Below are positions 27,188 through 35,104 of a DNA stretch of 64,000 nucleotides, in pieces. Source of the DNA: DATKZS01 sp035527835 [NCBI: bacterium] (GTDB lineage: Bacteria > RBG-13-61-14); assembly GCA_035527835.1 (NCBI GenBank), contig DATKZS010000041.1:1-64000 (forward strand). The letters are read 5' to 3'. The translations under genes and the position numbers were made by a program. The notes beneath the pieces were generated by a model. It saw only the letters and a list, made by a program, of their open reading frames with translations. It did not search any database and was not told the DNA's origin. How positions within the stretch are numbered: the first letter of the stretch is position 1; every line of letters starts with the position of its first letter.

Positions 27188-27789
27188 GGGACGACCCGGT
27201 CGAGAAGCTCGCCCGCCTGCTCGCCCGCCTGCCCGGCATCGGCGAGAAGAGCGGGGCGCGGCTGGCCCATTACATCTGGCGCGCGCCCGGCCGCTACGCC
27301 GACGAGTTGGCCCTGGCCGTGCGCGAGGTCCGCGAGCGGGTCCAGGCCTGCCCGGTCTGCGGCAAGCCCTCCGTGGCCGCGCCCTGTGAAATCTGCTCCG
27401 ACCCCGACCGCGACCACGGCGTGATCATGGTGGTGGAGGAGCCGCAGGACCTGGCCGCCATCGAGAAGACCGGGGCCTTCACCGGGACCTATCACGTGCT
27501 GATGGGAACGCTCTCGCCTCTCGCCGGACGCGGGCCCGATGACCTCAACATCGCCTCATTGATCGAGCGCGCGCGGGACGAGAAGGTGCGCGAGATCATC
27601 CTCGCCACCAACCCCTCCGCCGAGGGCGACGCCACCGCGGCCTTCATCGAAGAATCGCTGGCTGCCATCGGCCGGGACCTCAACGTAAGCCGCCTGGCCC
27701 GCGGCATCCCCACCGGCTCTCAGATCAAGTATCTCGACCCGCTCTCCCTGGAGCAGGCCATCAAGGACCGGAGGGGGAGGGGGGCTTGA
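27184..27789 (+). CDS. recR: Recombination mediator RecR
   Basis: 201 residues from the GTG overlapping the ybaB stop (GTGA); a GTG at 27175 is possible. HhH motif L-P-G-I-G-E-K-S-G-A-R, zinc finger C-P-V-C..C-E-I-C, and Toprim segment V-V-E-E-P-Q-D..A-T-N-P-S-A-E-G-D-A-T. Works with RecF/RecO in loading RecA on gapped DNA. The last codons (G-A-stop) fall inside a GGCTTGAGG repeat, which supplies the TGA stop. Confidence 0.97.
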   Translation: MRDDPVEKLARLLARLPGIGEKSGARLAHYIWRAPGRYADELALAVREVRERVQACPVCGKPSVAAPCEICSDPDRDHGVIMVVEEPQDLAAIEKTGAFTGTYHVLMGTLSPLAGRGPDDLNIASLIERARDEKVREIILATNPSAEGDATAAFIEESLAAIGRDLNVSRLARGIPTGSQIKYLDPLSLEQAIKDRRGRGA

Positions 27790-27888
27790 GGCTTGAGGCT
27801 TGGGGCTTGGGGCTTGGGGCTTGAGACGCGAGAGGTGGGCTTGATGCACCCTCTTCCTCAAGCCTCACGCCCCAAGCCTCAAGCCCCC
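27782..27888. repeat. GGCTTGAGGCTTGGGG hairpin (copy 2, overlapping recR end)
   Basis: The left arm begins in the recR C-terminal codons and contains its stop. The right arm has the complementary CCTCAAGCC words, about 60 bp on. Confidence 0.9.
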
Positions 27889-27916
27889 TTGCAATTCACC
27901 ATCCACGACTAACGGC

Positions 27917-28729
27917 ATGGTCATGATCTATCGCGGACTTTGCATAACCGGCACTGACACCGGGGTGGGCAAGACGGCGGTGGCGTGCGGGCTGGCGATG
28001 CTCTGGCGCGGCGCCGGGCTCAAGGTGGGGGCGCTGAAGCCGGTGGAGACGGGGTGCGCGGGCGCGGAGCTTGAGCCGGCGGACGGACTGATGCTGGCGC
28101 GCGCAGCCGGGATCGCGCTGCCGGAGCAGGCAGTGGAGGGCGCGTGGACCACGGCCGCGCTCGACGACGTAGCGCCCTGGCGCTTCGCGGCGGCGCTGGC
28201 GCCGGAGGAGGCCGCGCGGCTTATGGGGGCCGAGATCACGGTGGACCGCATTTACCAGGCCATGGACCGGTGGATGGACACGGCGGACCTGGTGCTGGTC
28301 GAGACCGCCGGCGGGCTCATGGTGCCCCTGAACCCCCGCTTCACCACGGCCGACCTGATGCAGGGCCTGGAGCTGCCCGCCCTGGTCGTGGCCCCGAACC
28401 GGCTCGGCGTGATCAATCACGCGCTGCTCACCATCGAGGCCCTGCGCGCCCGCGACATCACGCCCGTGGCCGTGGTCCTGAACACGATCGGCGCGGCCGA
28501 CGAGTCAGCCGGCTCGAATGCCCGGATCATCCGCGCGCACTCCGGCGTCCCGGTGTTCGAGGTCCCGCCTGCCGGCGCGGGCGATGCGGGAGCGGTGGCG
28601 GCGCGGGCGCTGGGGCCGGCGCCGGATATTATCAGGAAAGCCATGGAAACGGACTGGGCGCGCATCGCGGCGCGCTACATCAACCGCGACGGCGCGGCCG
28701 CGCGGCAAGGAGGAAGTCATGAAGCATAA
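27917..28729 (+). CDS. bioD: Dethiobiotin synthetase
   Basis: 270 residues. It makes the ureido ring of dethiobiotin from DAPA, CO2 and ATP. P-loop G-T-D-T-G-V-G-K-T, substrate lysine in L-K-P-V-E-T-G, and V-E-T-A-G-G-L-M-V-P-L are diagnostic. The ATG at 27923 is an equally good start. No other biotin gene is in the window. The last codons overlap the following cupin gene by 11 nt, so the two are translationally linked. Confidence 0.95.
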   Translation: MVMIYRGLCITGTDTGVGKTAVACGLAMLWRGAGLKVGALKPVETGCAGAELEPADGLMLARAAGIALPEQAVEGAWTTAALDDVAPWRFAAALAPEEAARLMGAEITVDRIYQAMDRWMDTADLVLVETAGGLMVPLNPRFTTADLMQGLELPALVVAPNRLGVINHALLTIEALRARDITPVAVVLNTIGAADESAGSNARIIRAHSGVPVFEVPPAGAGDAGAVAARALGPAPDIIRKAMETDWARIAARYINRDGAAARQGGSHEA

Positions 28730-29051
28730 GGTGATCAAGAAGCTCGCGAGCAAGGAGCTGGCGCCGGGGGTGGTCATGCGCTCGGCGTATCTCGACAATG
28801 TGATGGTGACGTTCGTGGACCTGGCGGATGGCGCGGTGGTCCCGGTCCATTCCCATCCGCACGAGCAGATCAGCGTGATGATCTCGGGGTCTTTGCTATT
28901 CACGGTGGCGGGCGAGAAGCGGACGGCGCGGGCGGGCGAGGTGGTGCTGATCCCGTCGGGCGTGGAGCACGGGGTGACGGCGGAGGAAGGCCCGGCCGTG
29001 GCCTACGACTGCTGGAGCCCCATCCGCGAGGATTACATCCTGGACAAATAG
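28719..29051 (+). CDS. Small cupin protein
   Basis: 110 residues from the ATG at 28719, preceded by GCAAGGAGG inside bioD. Single cupin barrel: V-H-S-H-P-H-E-Q-I-S (metal-binding His and Glu), G-E-V-V-L-I-P-S-G-V-E-H-G. Likely metal-binding; function unknown. Coupled to bioD by overlap, without a known functional link. Confidence 0.88.
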   Translation: MKHKVIKKLASKELAPGVVMRSAYLDNVMVTFVDLADGAVVPVHSHPHEQISVMISGSLLFTVAGEKRTARAGEVVLIPSGVEHGVTAEEGPAVAYDCWSPIREDYILDK

Positions 29052-29136
29052 GATCCAGTAGTAGGCCCGACACTCCTGTCGGGCTGCCGCGGGACAAGAG
29101 TGCCCCGTCTACAAAAATTTATCGGGCCGAAAAAAA

Positions 29137-29173
29137 CGGGCGGCGGAGAGCCTTCTCCACCGCCCGCCCTTTA
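29137..29173. terminator. Bidirectional terminator
   Basis: CGGGCGGCGGAGAGCC/TTCTCCACCGCCCG stem with an A-run before and T-rich sequence after, between the convergent cupin and OmpA genes. Confidence 0.8.
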
Positions 29174-29199
29174 TTTAGTGGATTCTGCTCTGAACCGAG

Positions 29200-30294
29200 T
29201 TACTGTGTGACCACCGTAAACTCGATCCTGCGGTTCAGGGCTTTGCCCTGGGACGTGGCGTTGCTGGCCACCGGTGAGGTCTCGCCCTTGCCCACGGCGC
29301 GGAGCCGGAACGCGTCCACGTCGGCGCTGACCAGATAGTTCATGACCGCGTTGGCCCGGTTATTGGAGAGATTCTGGTTGTAATCATCGCCGCCGTCGGA
29401 ATCGGTGTGGCCCTCGATCAGGATCTTGACGTTGGCGTTGGCGTTCATGATCGAGGCGATTTCGTTGAGCTGGTTGTAGTAGATGGGCTTGATGTCGTAC
29501 TTGGCGGAGTCGAAGTTGATGTTATTGACGACCCAGCATCCGCGGGAGTCCACCGGCGCGCCCTTGGGCGTGCCCGGGCACTGGTCCTGGTTGTCGGGCA
29601 CGCCGTCGGCGTCGGCGTCGCCCGCGGTGCCCTGGAAGATCTGCTGGACGTACCAATGCACCTGCTTGCCGCTGCTCAGGCTGTCGGCGGAATAAGGGAA
29701 GCCGCACCCGCCCTTTTCGGTGAGCTCGTTCAAGAACTTGCCGCCTCTCTTGGACTTGCCCACCAGGATGGTGAAGATGCATACTCGGTCGCCTAAGCCG
29801 CGCTTCATTTGGATGGCCTCGGTGGAAGGCTCGCCCTTGTCGGTGATGTTGCCGCCCGAGATGATGATGACGGCGGTGCGGCCGGGCACCCCGCTCAAGA
29901 CGTCATAGGTCTCGCGCAGGGCGACGGAGAGCGAGCTGTTCCCGGTCTGGGGCTTGGCCTCGTTTTCGAACTCGCGCCGGAACTTGTCCTTGTTGAAGGG
30001 GCCGAACATCTGGACGCGCTGGATCTTGTCGTGGTCCTTGGCGGCCATCACGCCGTAGACGTAGATCGCGCCCTGGATCGGCGTGTCGGTGGGGATGTTG
30101 TTGAGGATGCGAGTGGCCACGTCCCGCGCGATGAAGTTCATGCTCTTGTCGTTGTAAGTCATGTTCATCTCTCCCGACTGGTCCACCAGGAGCACGAAGT
30201 TGTCGAACCTCGCCGCGCTCGCCGTCCCCGCCCCCAGCGTGGCCAGCAGAACCGCGGCAGCCGCCATTACCATTGCCGTCTTGAGTACCTTCAT
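29200..30294 (-). CDS. VWA-type domain plus OmpA peptidoglycan-binding domain
   Basis: 364 residues, ATG after AAGGAGG. Signal peptide ends A-S-A-A. The N-terminal ~210 residues look like a von Willebrand A domain (F-V-L-L-V-D-Q-S-G-E-M, with a degenerate second metal site) including A-V-I-I-I-S-G-G. A calcium-type linker D-A-D-A-D-G-V-P-D-N-Q-D-Q-C-P-G-T-P follows, then an OmpA-C domain with I-N-F-D-S, I-L-I-E-G-H-T-D-S-D-G, N-L-S-N-N-R-A and N-R-R-I-E-F. Probably periplasmic or outer-membrane, holding peptidoglycan through the OmpA domain. It lacks the usual beta-barrel. Confidence 0.9.
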   Translation of the reverse strand: MKVLKTAMVMAAAAVLLATLGAGTASAARFDNFVLLVDQSGEMNMTYNDKSMNFIARDVATRILNNIPTDTPIQGAIYVYGVMAAKDHDKIQRVQMFGPFNKDKFRREFENEAKPQTGNSSLSVALRETYDVLSGVPGRTAVIIISGGNITDKGEPSTEAIQMKRGLGDRVCIFTILVGKSKRGGKFLNELTEKGGCGFPYSADSLSSGKQVHWYVQQIFQGTAGDADADGVPDNQDQCPGTPKGAPVDSRGCWVVNNINFDSAKYDIKPIYYNQLNEIASIMNANANVKILIEGHTDSDGGDDYNQNLSNNRANAVMNYLVSADVDAFRLRAVGKGETSPVASNATSQGKALNRRIEFTVVTQ

Positions 30295-30403
30295 TTTCAC
30301 CCTCCTTGCTAGTTTGTGTTCGTTTGCCAGAATCAATGTCCGCTTATTGTACATTGATTGCTTCCCCGTTCCAAGCGCCCGCAAAATATTTTTTAACCGG
30401 GGA

Positions 30404-30631
30404 CTATTTGCCCTTCCGTACCAGCATGGCGGTGTCGGCCGCCGGGTTGGAAGGAATGACCTGCACGATCCAGGTCGAGGCCGTGATCTCGCCGGGCCGG
30501 TCCACCACGCACAACACCTTCATGCTGATCGTTTGCAGCCGGCCCTCCAGCGCCAGCTCCAGGATGGCCCGGCACCCCTTGCCCCCGCCCACGATCACCG
30601 TCTTTATTTCGGGATCCACCTGCATAAACAT
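30404..30631 (-). CDS. 75-residue protein resembling a truncated nucleotide-binding sensor domain
   Basis: The reading frame contains T-V-I-V-G-G-G-K-G-C-R-A-I-L-E-L, then M-K-V-L-C-V-V-D. This matches the start of Rossmann-like domains at the N terminus of some histidine kinases and ATP-binding sensors, where the V-V-D is followed by a longer domain. Here the frame ends 33 residues later in V-R-K-G-K. Either a short stand-alone protein or a broken remnant. No clear ribosome-binding site. Confidence 0.5.
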   Translation of the reverse strand: MFMQVDPEIKTVIVGGGKGCRAILELALEGRLQTISMKVLCVVDRPGEITASTWIVQVIPSNPAADTAMLVRKGK

Positions 30632-30663
30632 AGACACTGACCTTGCGGGGCGCAAGCCTGGTC

Positions 30664-30699
30664 TAAATAAATCCGGCCCCGCGCGGGCCGCGGGGCCGG
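30664..30699 (-). terminator. Rho-independent terminator of the Ldi-like gene
   Basis: CCGGCCCCGCG/CGCGGGGCCGG stem followed on the minus strand by ATTTATTTAG. Confidence 0.75.
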
Positions 30700-30737
30700 T
30701 AAATTCTCGCACCTTAAGAAGGGCCGTCCGCCGGGAC

Positions 30738-32324
30738 CTACTGCTCGGCGATGACGATGTCATGCCGGCCGTCGAGCGGCGCCTCGATTTTTGCCGAGTC
30801 CTGGCCCTGAATTATTTTTACCTGCTTGCCGTCCATGGTCAGGGCATATGACTTGCCCGGGTCGAGCCGCTTGACCTGAAAGGTTGTGGATCCGGCCGTG
30901 GCCGCTCCCGGCTCCGTGGTCACGATCAGCGCCTTTTTCTCCGGGTCATACACGGCGCGGCGCAGGACCGCCTTGGGGAAATCCACGCCGCTCACCACGG
31001 GCCCCGTGAAATGCGCGCCGTCGAACGGCCGGTTGTGCATGGCTTTGAGCCCGTTCGCGGGCAGCGCGCGGGCCAGGGCCAGGAGCACGCCCGTCAGGTT
31101 GTTGCACTTTGGCTTGTCGTACGGGTAATGCATCGCGCCGTCCGCCCAGACCGGGCCGTAATTATCGTCCGCGTACTTCAGCAACTGGTCCCGGGTCTCC
31201 GTGTCCCCGATCTCGGCCGCCAGCATCGCAAAGAAGCCGTAGCGGAGCTGCGGCTCCCAGATCGTGTCCGCGACCTCGGCCGCGCCGTCCTTCACCCCTT
31301 TAAGATTGTTCGCCTTCTGATACGGATAATGACGCTCGATGTACTCCGGCTGCCACGCGTGCATGAACGCCCCCGTCCACCCGTCCGCCGACGCCGAGTC
31401 CAGATTCGCCAGCCCGAGCTTGAACACCGGAACCGTCACCAGGTCGGCCGCGTTTTTGTAGCGCGGGTTTTGCATGGACACGGTCAAGTCCTGCTTGATG
31501 AGGTAAAGCGACGCGGTGGCGTGGGTGGCGGGGTCAATCATTCTCTTTTTCAGGAAGAAATCCAGGAAGGGCTTGGAGGCCTCCATCTGGTCCGTGTGGT
31601 GCAGGAAATCGTAGAGCATGAAGGAGAGGATGGGGTGCTGGTTGCATTCCGGGAAGCAGGCGTTGGGTTCGCACTCGATGCAGTGCGACGGCAGGTTCAT
31701 CATCTGGTCGTACATCACCCGGTTCAGCTTCCCGTAGTCGTACTCATAGCGCTCATCATCGCTCCAGGCGAAAACAATGGATCCCGGCTGGTCATATTTC
31801 ATGTCGCGGTACAGGGTCTCGTAGAGCCCGATCATGTGGCCCACGTGGCCGGAGTACATGATGTTCCGGTACTTCACCGGGTCGCGCTCCGACGGGTACG
31901 GCCGGTTCATCCTGGGCTCCAGGAAAATTACGCCCCGGCTCGTCTCCGCCCAGACCTCCCACACCGGCTTCTCCCGCATCTTCCGGATCAGGCGGTCCAT
32001 CCGCGGCGCGATGATCTCCGGGCACGCCGGGAGCTTGTGGTACTGCTCCGCCGCCAGGAAATACGCCGTGAACGCGAGGTAGTAGCGGTACGCCGTCATC
32101 CCGAACTGGTCAATCGCCTCCATGTTGGTGAAATCAGAAAGCGGCTGGTCCGCCACCTGGAGCGACCACCGGAGCTGCCCCAGCTCCGCGGCGCCGATCT
32201 CGGGATAGGATGATGGCGAAATGGCGGCATTATTCGTCTTGCCCGCCTCGGCACTCCACAAGATGACGGCCGGCGCCAGCAACAACAAGAAGATCACGGT
32301 ATATTTAATTCTCGAACCAGTCAT
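30738..32324 (-). CDS. Linalool dehydratase/isomerase-like (alpha6) barrel enzyme
   Basis: 528 residues, with a signal peptide or anchor at the N terminus. The start at 32324 is favoured by GGGG seven nucleotides upstream. The body resembles linalool dehydratase/isomerase: I-M-Y-S-G-H-V near residue 155 (I-M-Y-K-G-H-L in the known enzyme, with its active-site His), C-E-P-N-A-C-F-P-E-C (C-E-P-x6-C, the two active-site Cys in the known enzyme) followed by a Y-D-F-L-H-H-T-D stretch, and an A-I-D/Y-R-Y-Y-L-A-F-T-A-Y start. A ~100-residue C-terminal beta domain is extra. Likely exported hydratase/dehydratase on an alcohol or alkene; actual substrate unknown. It follows the ABC exporter genes with a 20-bp gap and may be in the same operon. 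Confidence 0.75.
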   Translation of the reverse strand: MTGSRIKYTVIFLLLLAPAVILWSAEAGKTNNAAISPSSYPEIGAAELGQLRWSLQVADQPLSDFTNMEAIDQFGMTAYRYYLAFTAYFLAAEQYHKLPACPEIIAPRMDRLIRKMREKPVWEVWAETSRGVIFLEPRMNRPYPSERDPVKYRNIMYSGHVGHMIGLYETLYRDMKYDQPGSIVFAWSDDERYEYDYGKLNRVMYDQMMNLPSHCIECEPNACFPECNQHPILSFMLYDFLHHTDQMEASKPFLDFFLKKRMIDPATHATASLYLIKQDLTVSMQNPRYKNAADLVTVPVFKLGLANLDSASADGWTGAFMHAWQPEYIERHYPYQKANNLKGVKDGAAEVADTIWEPQLRYGFFAMLAAEIGDTETRDQLLKYADDNYGPVWADGAMHYPYDKPKCNNLTGVLLALARALPANGLKAMHNRPFDGAHFTGPVVSGVDFPKAVLRRAVYDPEKKALIVTTEPGAATAGSTTFQVKRLDPGKSYALTMDGKQVKIIQGQDSAKIEAPLDGRHDIVIAEQ

Positions 32325-32344
32325 GTCCATTCCCCTTTTCCATA

Positions 32345-33001
32345 TCATACGTCCTGCACTCTTCCCATGCTGATGTTTAACGCCCTGCTCCCGTACGCGC
32401 GCAGCCCCTGGTTGTGCGTGGTCATGACGACCGTGGCGCCGTTATGGTTCGCGGCAACGAGCAGGTCCATGATTGCGGCCTCGGTTTCCGGGTCGAGGTC
32501 GCCGGTGGGCTCGTCGCACAGAAGGAGCTTGGGCCCGGCGTCCAGCGCGCGGGCCAGGCCCACCCTTCGCTGCTGCCCCGCGGAGAGCTCGTGCGCGTAC
32601 GCGTGCTCCCGGCCGCCAAGCCCCACCTTATCCAGCAGCGCCCGGCCGGCCGTCTCGTCGTCCAGGCCTTGCAGCATCAGCGGCAGGCGCGTGTTTTCCA
32701 GGGCCGTGAGCGTGGGCAGCATGCTCGAGAACTGGAACACGAACCCGATGCTTTGCCCGCGCAGGAGCGACAGCGCGGCGTCGGAGAGCGATGCCAGGTC
32801 ATGGCCCGCCACCAGGATCGTGCCCGCGTCCGGCCGCGTCATGCCCCCGATCAGGTTCAACAGCGTGGTCTTGCCCGAACCCGACGGCCCGGTGATCACC
32901 ACGAACTCGCCCGGCCTGACCGCGAGCGTCACCTCGTCCGCCGCCCGGATCGCGTCCGGGCCCCGGCCGTAGCTCTTGCGCACCCTCTCGAGCCGGACCA
33001 T
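32345..33001 (-). CDS. ABC transporter ATPase, MacB/LolD-type
   Basis: 218 residues. Walker A G-P-S-G-S-G-K-T-T, signature L-S-A-G-Q-Q-R-R, Walker B L-L-L-C-D-E-P-T-G-D-L-D, H-loop T-T-H. The ATG overlaps the stop of the permease gene by 4 nt (ATGA). Energises the FtsX-like permease encoded just upstream. Confidence 0.93.
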   Translation of the reverse strand: MVRLERVRKSYGRGPDAIRAADEVTLAVRPGEFVVITGPSGSGKTTLLNLIGGMTRPDAGTILVAGHDLASLSDAALSLLRGQSIGFVFQFSSMLPTLTALENTRLPLMLQGLDDETAGRALLDKVGLGGREHAYAHELSAGQQRRVGLARALDAGPKLLLCDEPTGDLDPETEAAIMDLLVAANHNGATVVMTTHNQGLRAYGSRALNISMGRVQDV

Positions 33002-34218
33002 CACTCGCCCCTCCGGATGGCCTCGTAAGGCTCCATCCGGCTCGCGCTGATGGCCGGCACCAGCGCGGCCAGGCCGCCGGTCAGCAGCGCCAGCGCGCAG
33101 GCCGCGCCCAGGATGGCCGCGAGGTCGCCCATGCCCGGCCAGTAAAACGGGACCTCCAGCTTGAGCGCGATCAGCCGCGAGAACGCTGAAGTAAGCCCCG
33201 CCGCCGCCGCCATCCCCGCCGCCGCGCCCGCCCCGCAAACGATCAGCGCGCCGCCGATGATCATCCGGAACACGAACCCGCGCGTCGCGCCCATGGCCCG
33301 TAAAAGCCCGATCTCGCGCCGCCGCTCGTTCGCCGCCATCCCGAACACCAGCCCGATCAAGAGCGCCGTCACCGGCCACACCGCGTAGCTCGCCGACCGG
33401 AGCGTCCCGAGCGTCGCGGCCAGGTTCTTCTGCACCCTGACCATGAAGTCCTCCGGCTGGATCACGCTGATCTCCGGGAATCTCATCTCCAGCTCGTAGG
33501 CCGCGCGATACGCCGGAGACCCGCCCGCGCTCTTGGGCTTGAGCTTGATCATCACCGCCGACACCTTGCTCTCCGGCAGGTCGAGCGGCTTGACCGCCTT
33601 GACCGGCGACTCCTTGGCCATGAGGTAGGCGGCCCGGATGGGGATGAAGACCGTGGTGTCGAGACCGGTGCCGGTCGCGTCCAGCGTCCCCGCGATGCGG
33701 AATTGACGGCCGTAGAACTTGATGTTCGTGCCCGGCTCCGAGGCGATGGCCGCGCCCACCAGCACGTCGTCGGGACCCAGCGGCGTCTCCCGGTGCGCGG
33801 TGAGCCACGGCCGCACCGTGAAGTCCGTGGCCGGGTCGAACCCGATCAAAAAGATGTTCCACGCCGAGCAGCACGAAGCCCCGGAAAGCGACTTGATGTA
33901 CACCTGCGGCGAGGTCCGATCCACGAAGGGCAACGCCGCGATCTTTTGCTCCACCGCCGCGTCCATGTAAAACAGCGCGGCCTCCCCCGTCATGTATGAA
34001 TGCGTGAGCTCGTCGGAAAGTCCGCGCGGCACCGCCACCAGGTCCGCGCCCATCCGGGCGAGGCCCAGCTCCAGCCCGCGCCGGCTCGCCGCGTCCAACA
34101 GCGCCGCCGCCACCTGCATGCCCGTGACCGCGGCCACGCACAGGCCGAGCAACAGGTTCCGCGCCGGCCGGCGCTTGAGGTCCCGCGACAGGACCAGGCT
34201 GAGCGCGGAAATACTCAT
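33001..34218 (-). CDS. FtsX/MacB-like ABC permease
   Basis: 405 residues. One N-terminal TM helix, a periplasmic MacB-like core (~residues 45-270), then three TM helices with the conserved R-R-R-E-I-G-L-L-R-A-M-G-A-T-R cytoplasmic segment. Three cysteines in the periplasmic part (G-A-S-C-C-S-A-W-N). Part of a DUF4418-permease-ATPase operon with two 4-nt overlaps. Such mechanotransmission exporters handle lipoproteins, peptides or other envelope substrates; this substrate is unknown. Confidence 0.9.
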   Translation of the reverse strand: MSISALSLVLSRDLKRRPARNLLLGLCVAAVTGMQVAAALLDAASRRGLELGLARMGADLVAVPRGLSDELTHSYMTGEAALFYMDAAVEQKIAALPFVDRTSPQVYIKSLSGASCCSAWNIFLIGFDPATDFTVRPWLTAHRETPLGPDDVLVGAAIASEPGTNIKFYGRQFRIAGTLDATGTGLDTTVFIPIRAAYLMAKESPVKAVKPLDLPESKVSAVMIKLKPKSAGGSPAYRAAYELEMRFPEISVIQPEDFMVRVQKNLAATLGTLRSASYAVWPVTALLIGLVFGMAANERRREIGLLRAMGATRGFVFRMIIGGALIVCGAGAAAGMAAAAGLTSAFSRLIALKLEVPFYWPGMGDLAAILGAACALALLTGGLAALVPAISASRMEPYEAIRRGE

Positions 34219-34631
34219 CGCAGGCCGCGGTAAACCGTGAGGCCCAGGGCCGCCGCCAGCATCATCAGCGTGGCCACCGTCTCCAGCGCCGGCAGGGTCC
34301 CCAGCCGGCACGGCATGGTCACCACCTTGCACAGGCCCGTGATCGCAAGCGGAAACAGCACCGCCAGCACCGCCACCGCCGCCGCCCCCAGCGATGCCCC
34401 CAGCACCGCTTTCTTCCGCGGCCAGAGAACGGGTATGAACCCGATCACAATGGCCGCCGCCCCCAGCACCGTCTCCGCCTGAAGAGTGCCGTGGCAGGGG
34501 TGCATCCCCGGCGCAATCCCCGGCCCCGGAGCGAAACGCCCCACCCCGCACACCGGGAAAATCACCCACGGAGTCAGCACCAACAGCACGCCCAGCGCCA
34601 CCACCGCGATCCCGACCGCCCTAGCTTTCAT
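34215..34631 (-). CDS. DUF4418 family membrane protein
   Basis: 138 residues with four hydrophobic helices. Conserved-looking extracytoplasmic motifs P-V-C-G-V-G and M-H-P-C-H-G-T-L-Q-A-E near residues 27-53, plus M-P-C-R, fit DUF4418. The family commonly sits with an ABC ATPase and FtsX permease, as here (ATGA overlap with the permease). The Cys/His pattern suggests metal binding, which is inference. Confidence 0.85.
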   Translation of the reverse strand: MKARAVGIAVVALGVLLVLTPWVIFPVCGVGRFAPGPGIAPGMHPCHGTLQAETVLGAAAIVIGFIPVLWPRKKAVLGASLGAAAVAVLAVLFPLAITGLCKVVTMPCRLGTLPALETVATLMMLAAALGLTVYRGLR

Positions 34632-35002
34632 GGATCAGACCTCCCCGGGAGGCGCGAGTGTGCCTATAGAGAAACCTGCCTCCCCGACAGGCTCCATAAT
34701 AAATCATCGCCTCGATCAGTTCCACCCGCCGTGGCCGGGGCCGGCTCCACGACCCGCCTGACATTGTTTAGAAAATAACGGAGGAGGCCGGCTCCGCCGG
34801 GCGACCACGCGCACGGAAAAGCCGAAGAGTCGCCCGCCGGAGGCTGCCTCCCACACTCCCGCGCATTTTCATGCTTTCTTGGCGCCGCCCCGCGGCATGA
34901 GCAACTGCTCTTATGATCGCCGGCCCTTGGGCCCTTCGTGATCCCCACTTTACCCAATCACGGCCCCAGGGGGCAAATGACCAGCCCGCCCGGATTTTTT
35001 TG
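34632..35002. other. Gene-free divergent intergenic region
   Basis: Between the DUF4418 operon and the subtilisin gene. Small palindromes are present (GCCGGCTCCGCCGGGCG), but no coding frame or RNA that I can support. The subtilisin promoter follows. Confidence 0.5.
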
Positions 35003-35031
35003 TTGACAAGCTCACAAAAATATTGTATTAC
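35003..35031 (+). promoter_or_regulatory. Promoter of the subtilisin gene
   Basis: TTGACA (35003-35008), 17-nt spacer, TATTAC (35026-35031), 73 nt before the ATG, in an AT-rich stretch. Confidence 0.75.
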
Positions 35032-35104
35032 TCAACATAGGCTCTCCGGGAGTGCGGTCAAATTACAAGTCCCTGGCTTCTCTGACTGGAAACGGAGGAC
35101 GGAA

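Noticed and set aside
30738-32324. Calling the exported barrel protein a glycoside hydrolase or cellulase
   Set aside because: The I-M-Y-x-G-H and C-E-P-x6-C blocks fit Ldi better; no carbohydrate-active-enzyme motif was seen.
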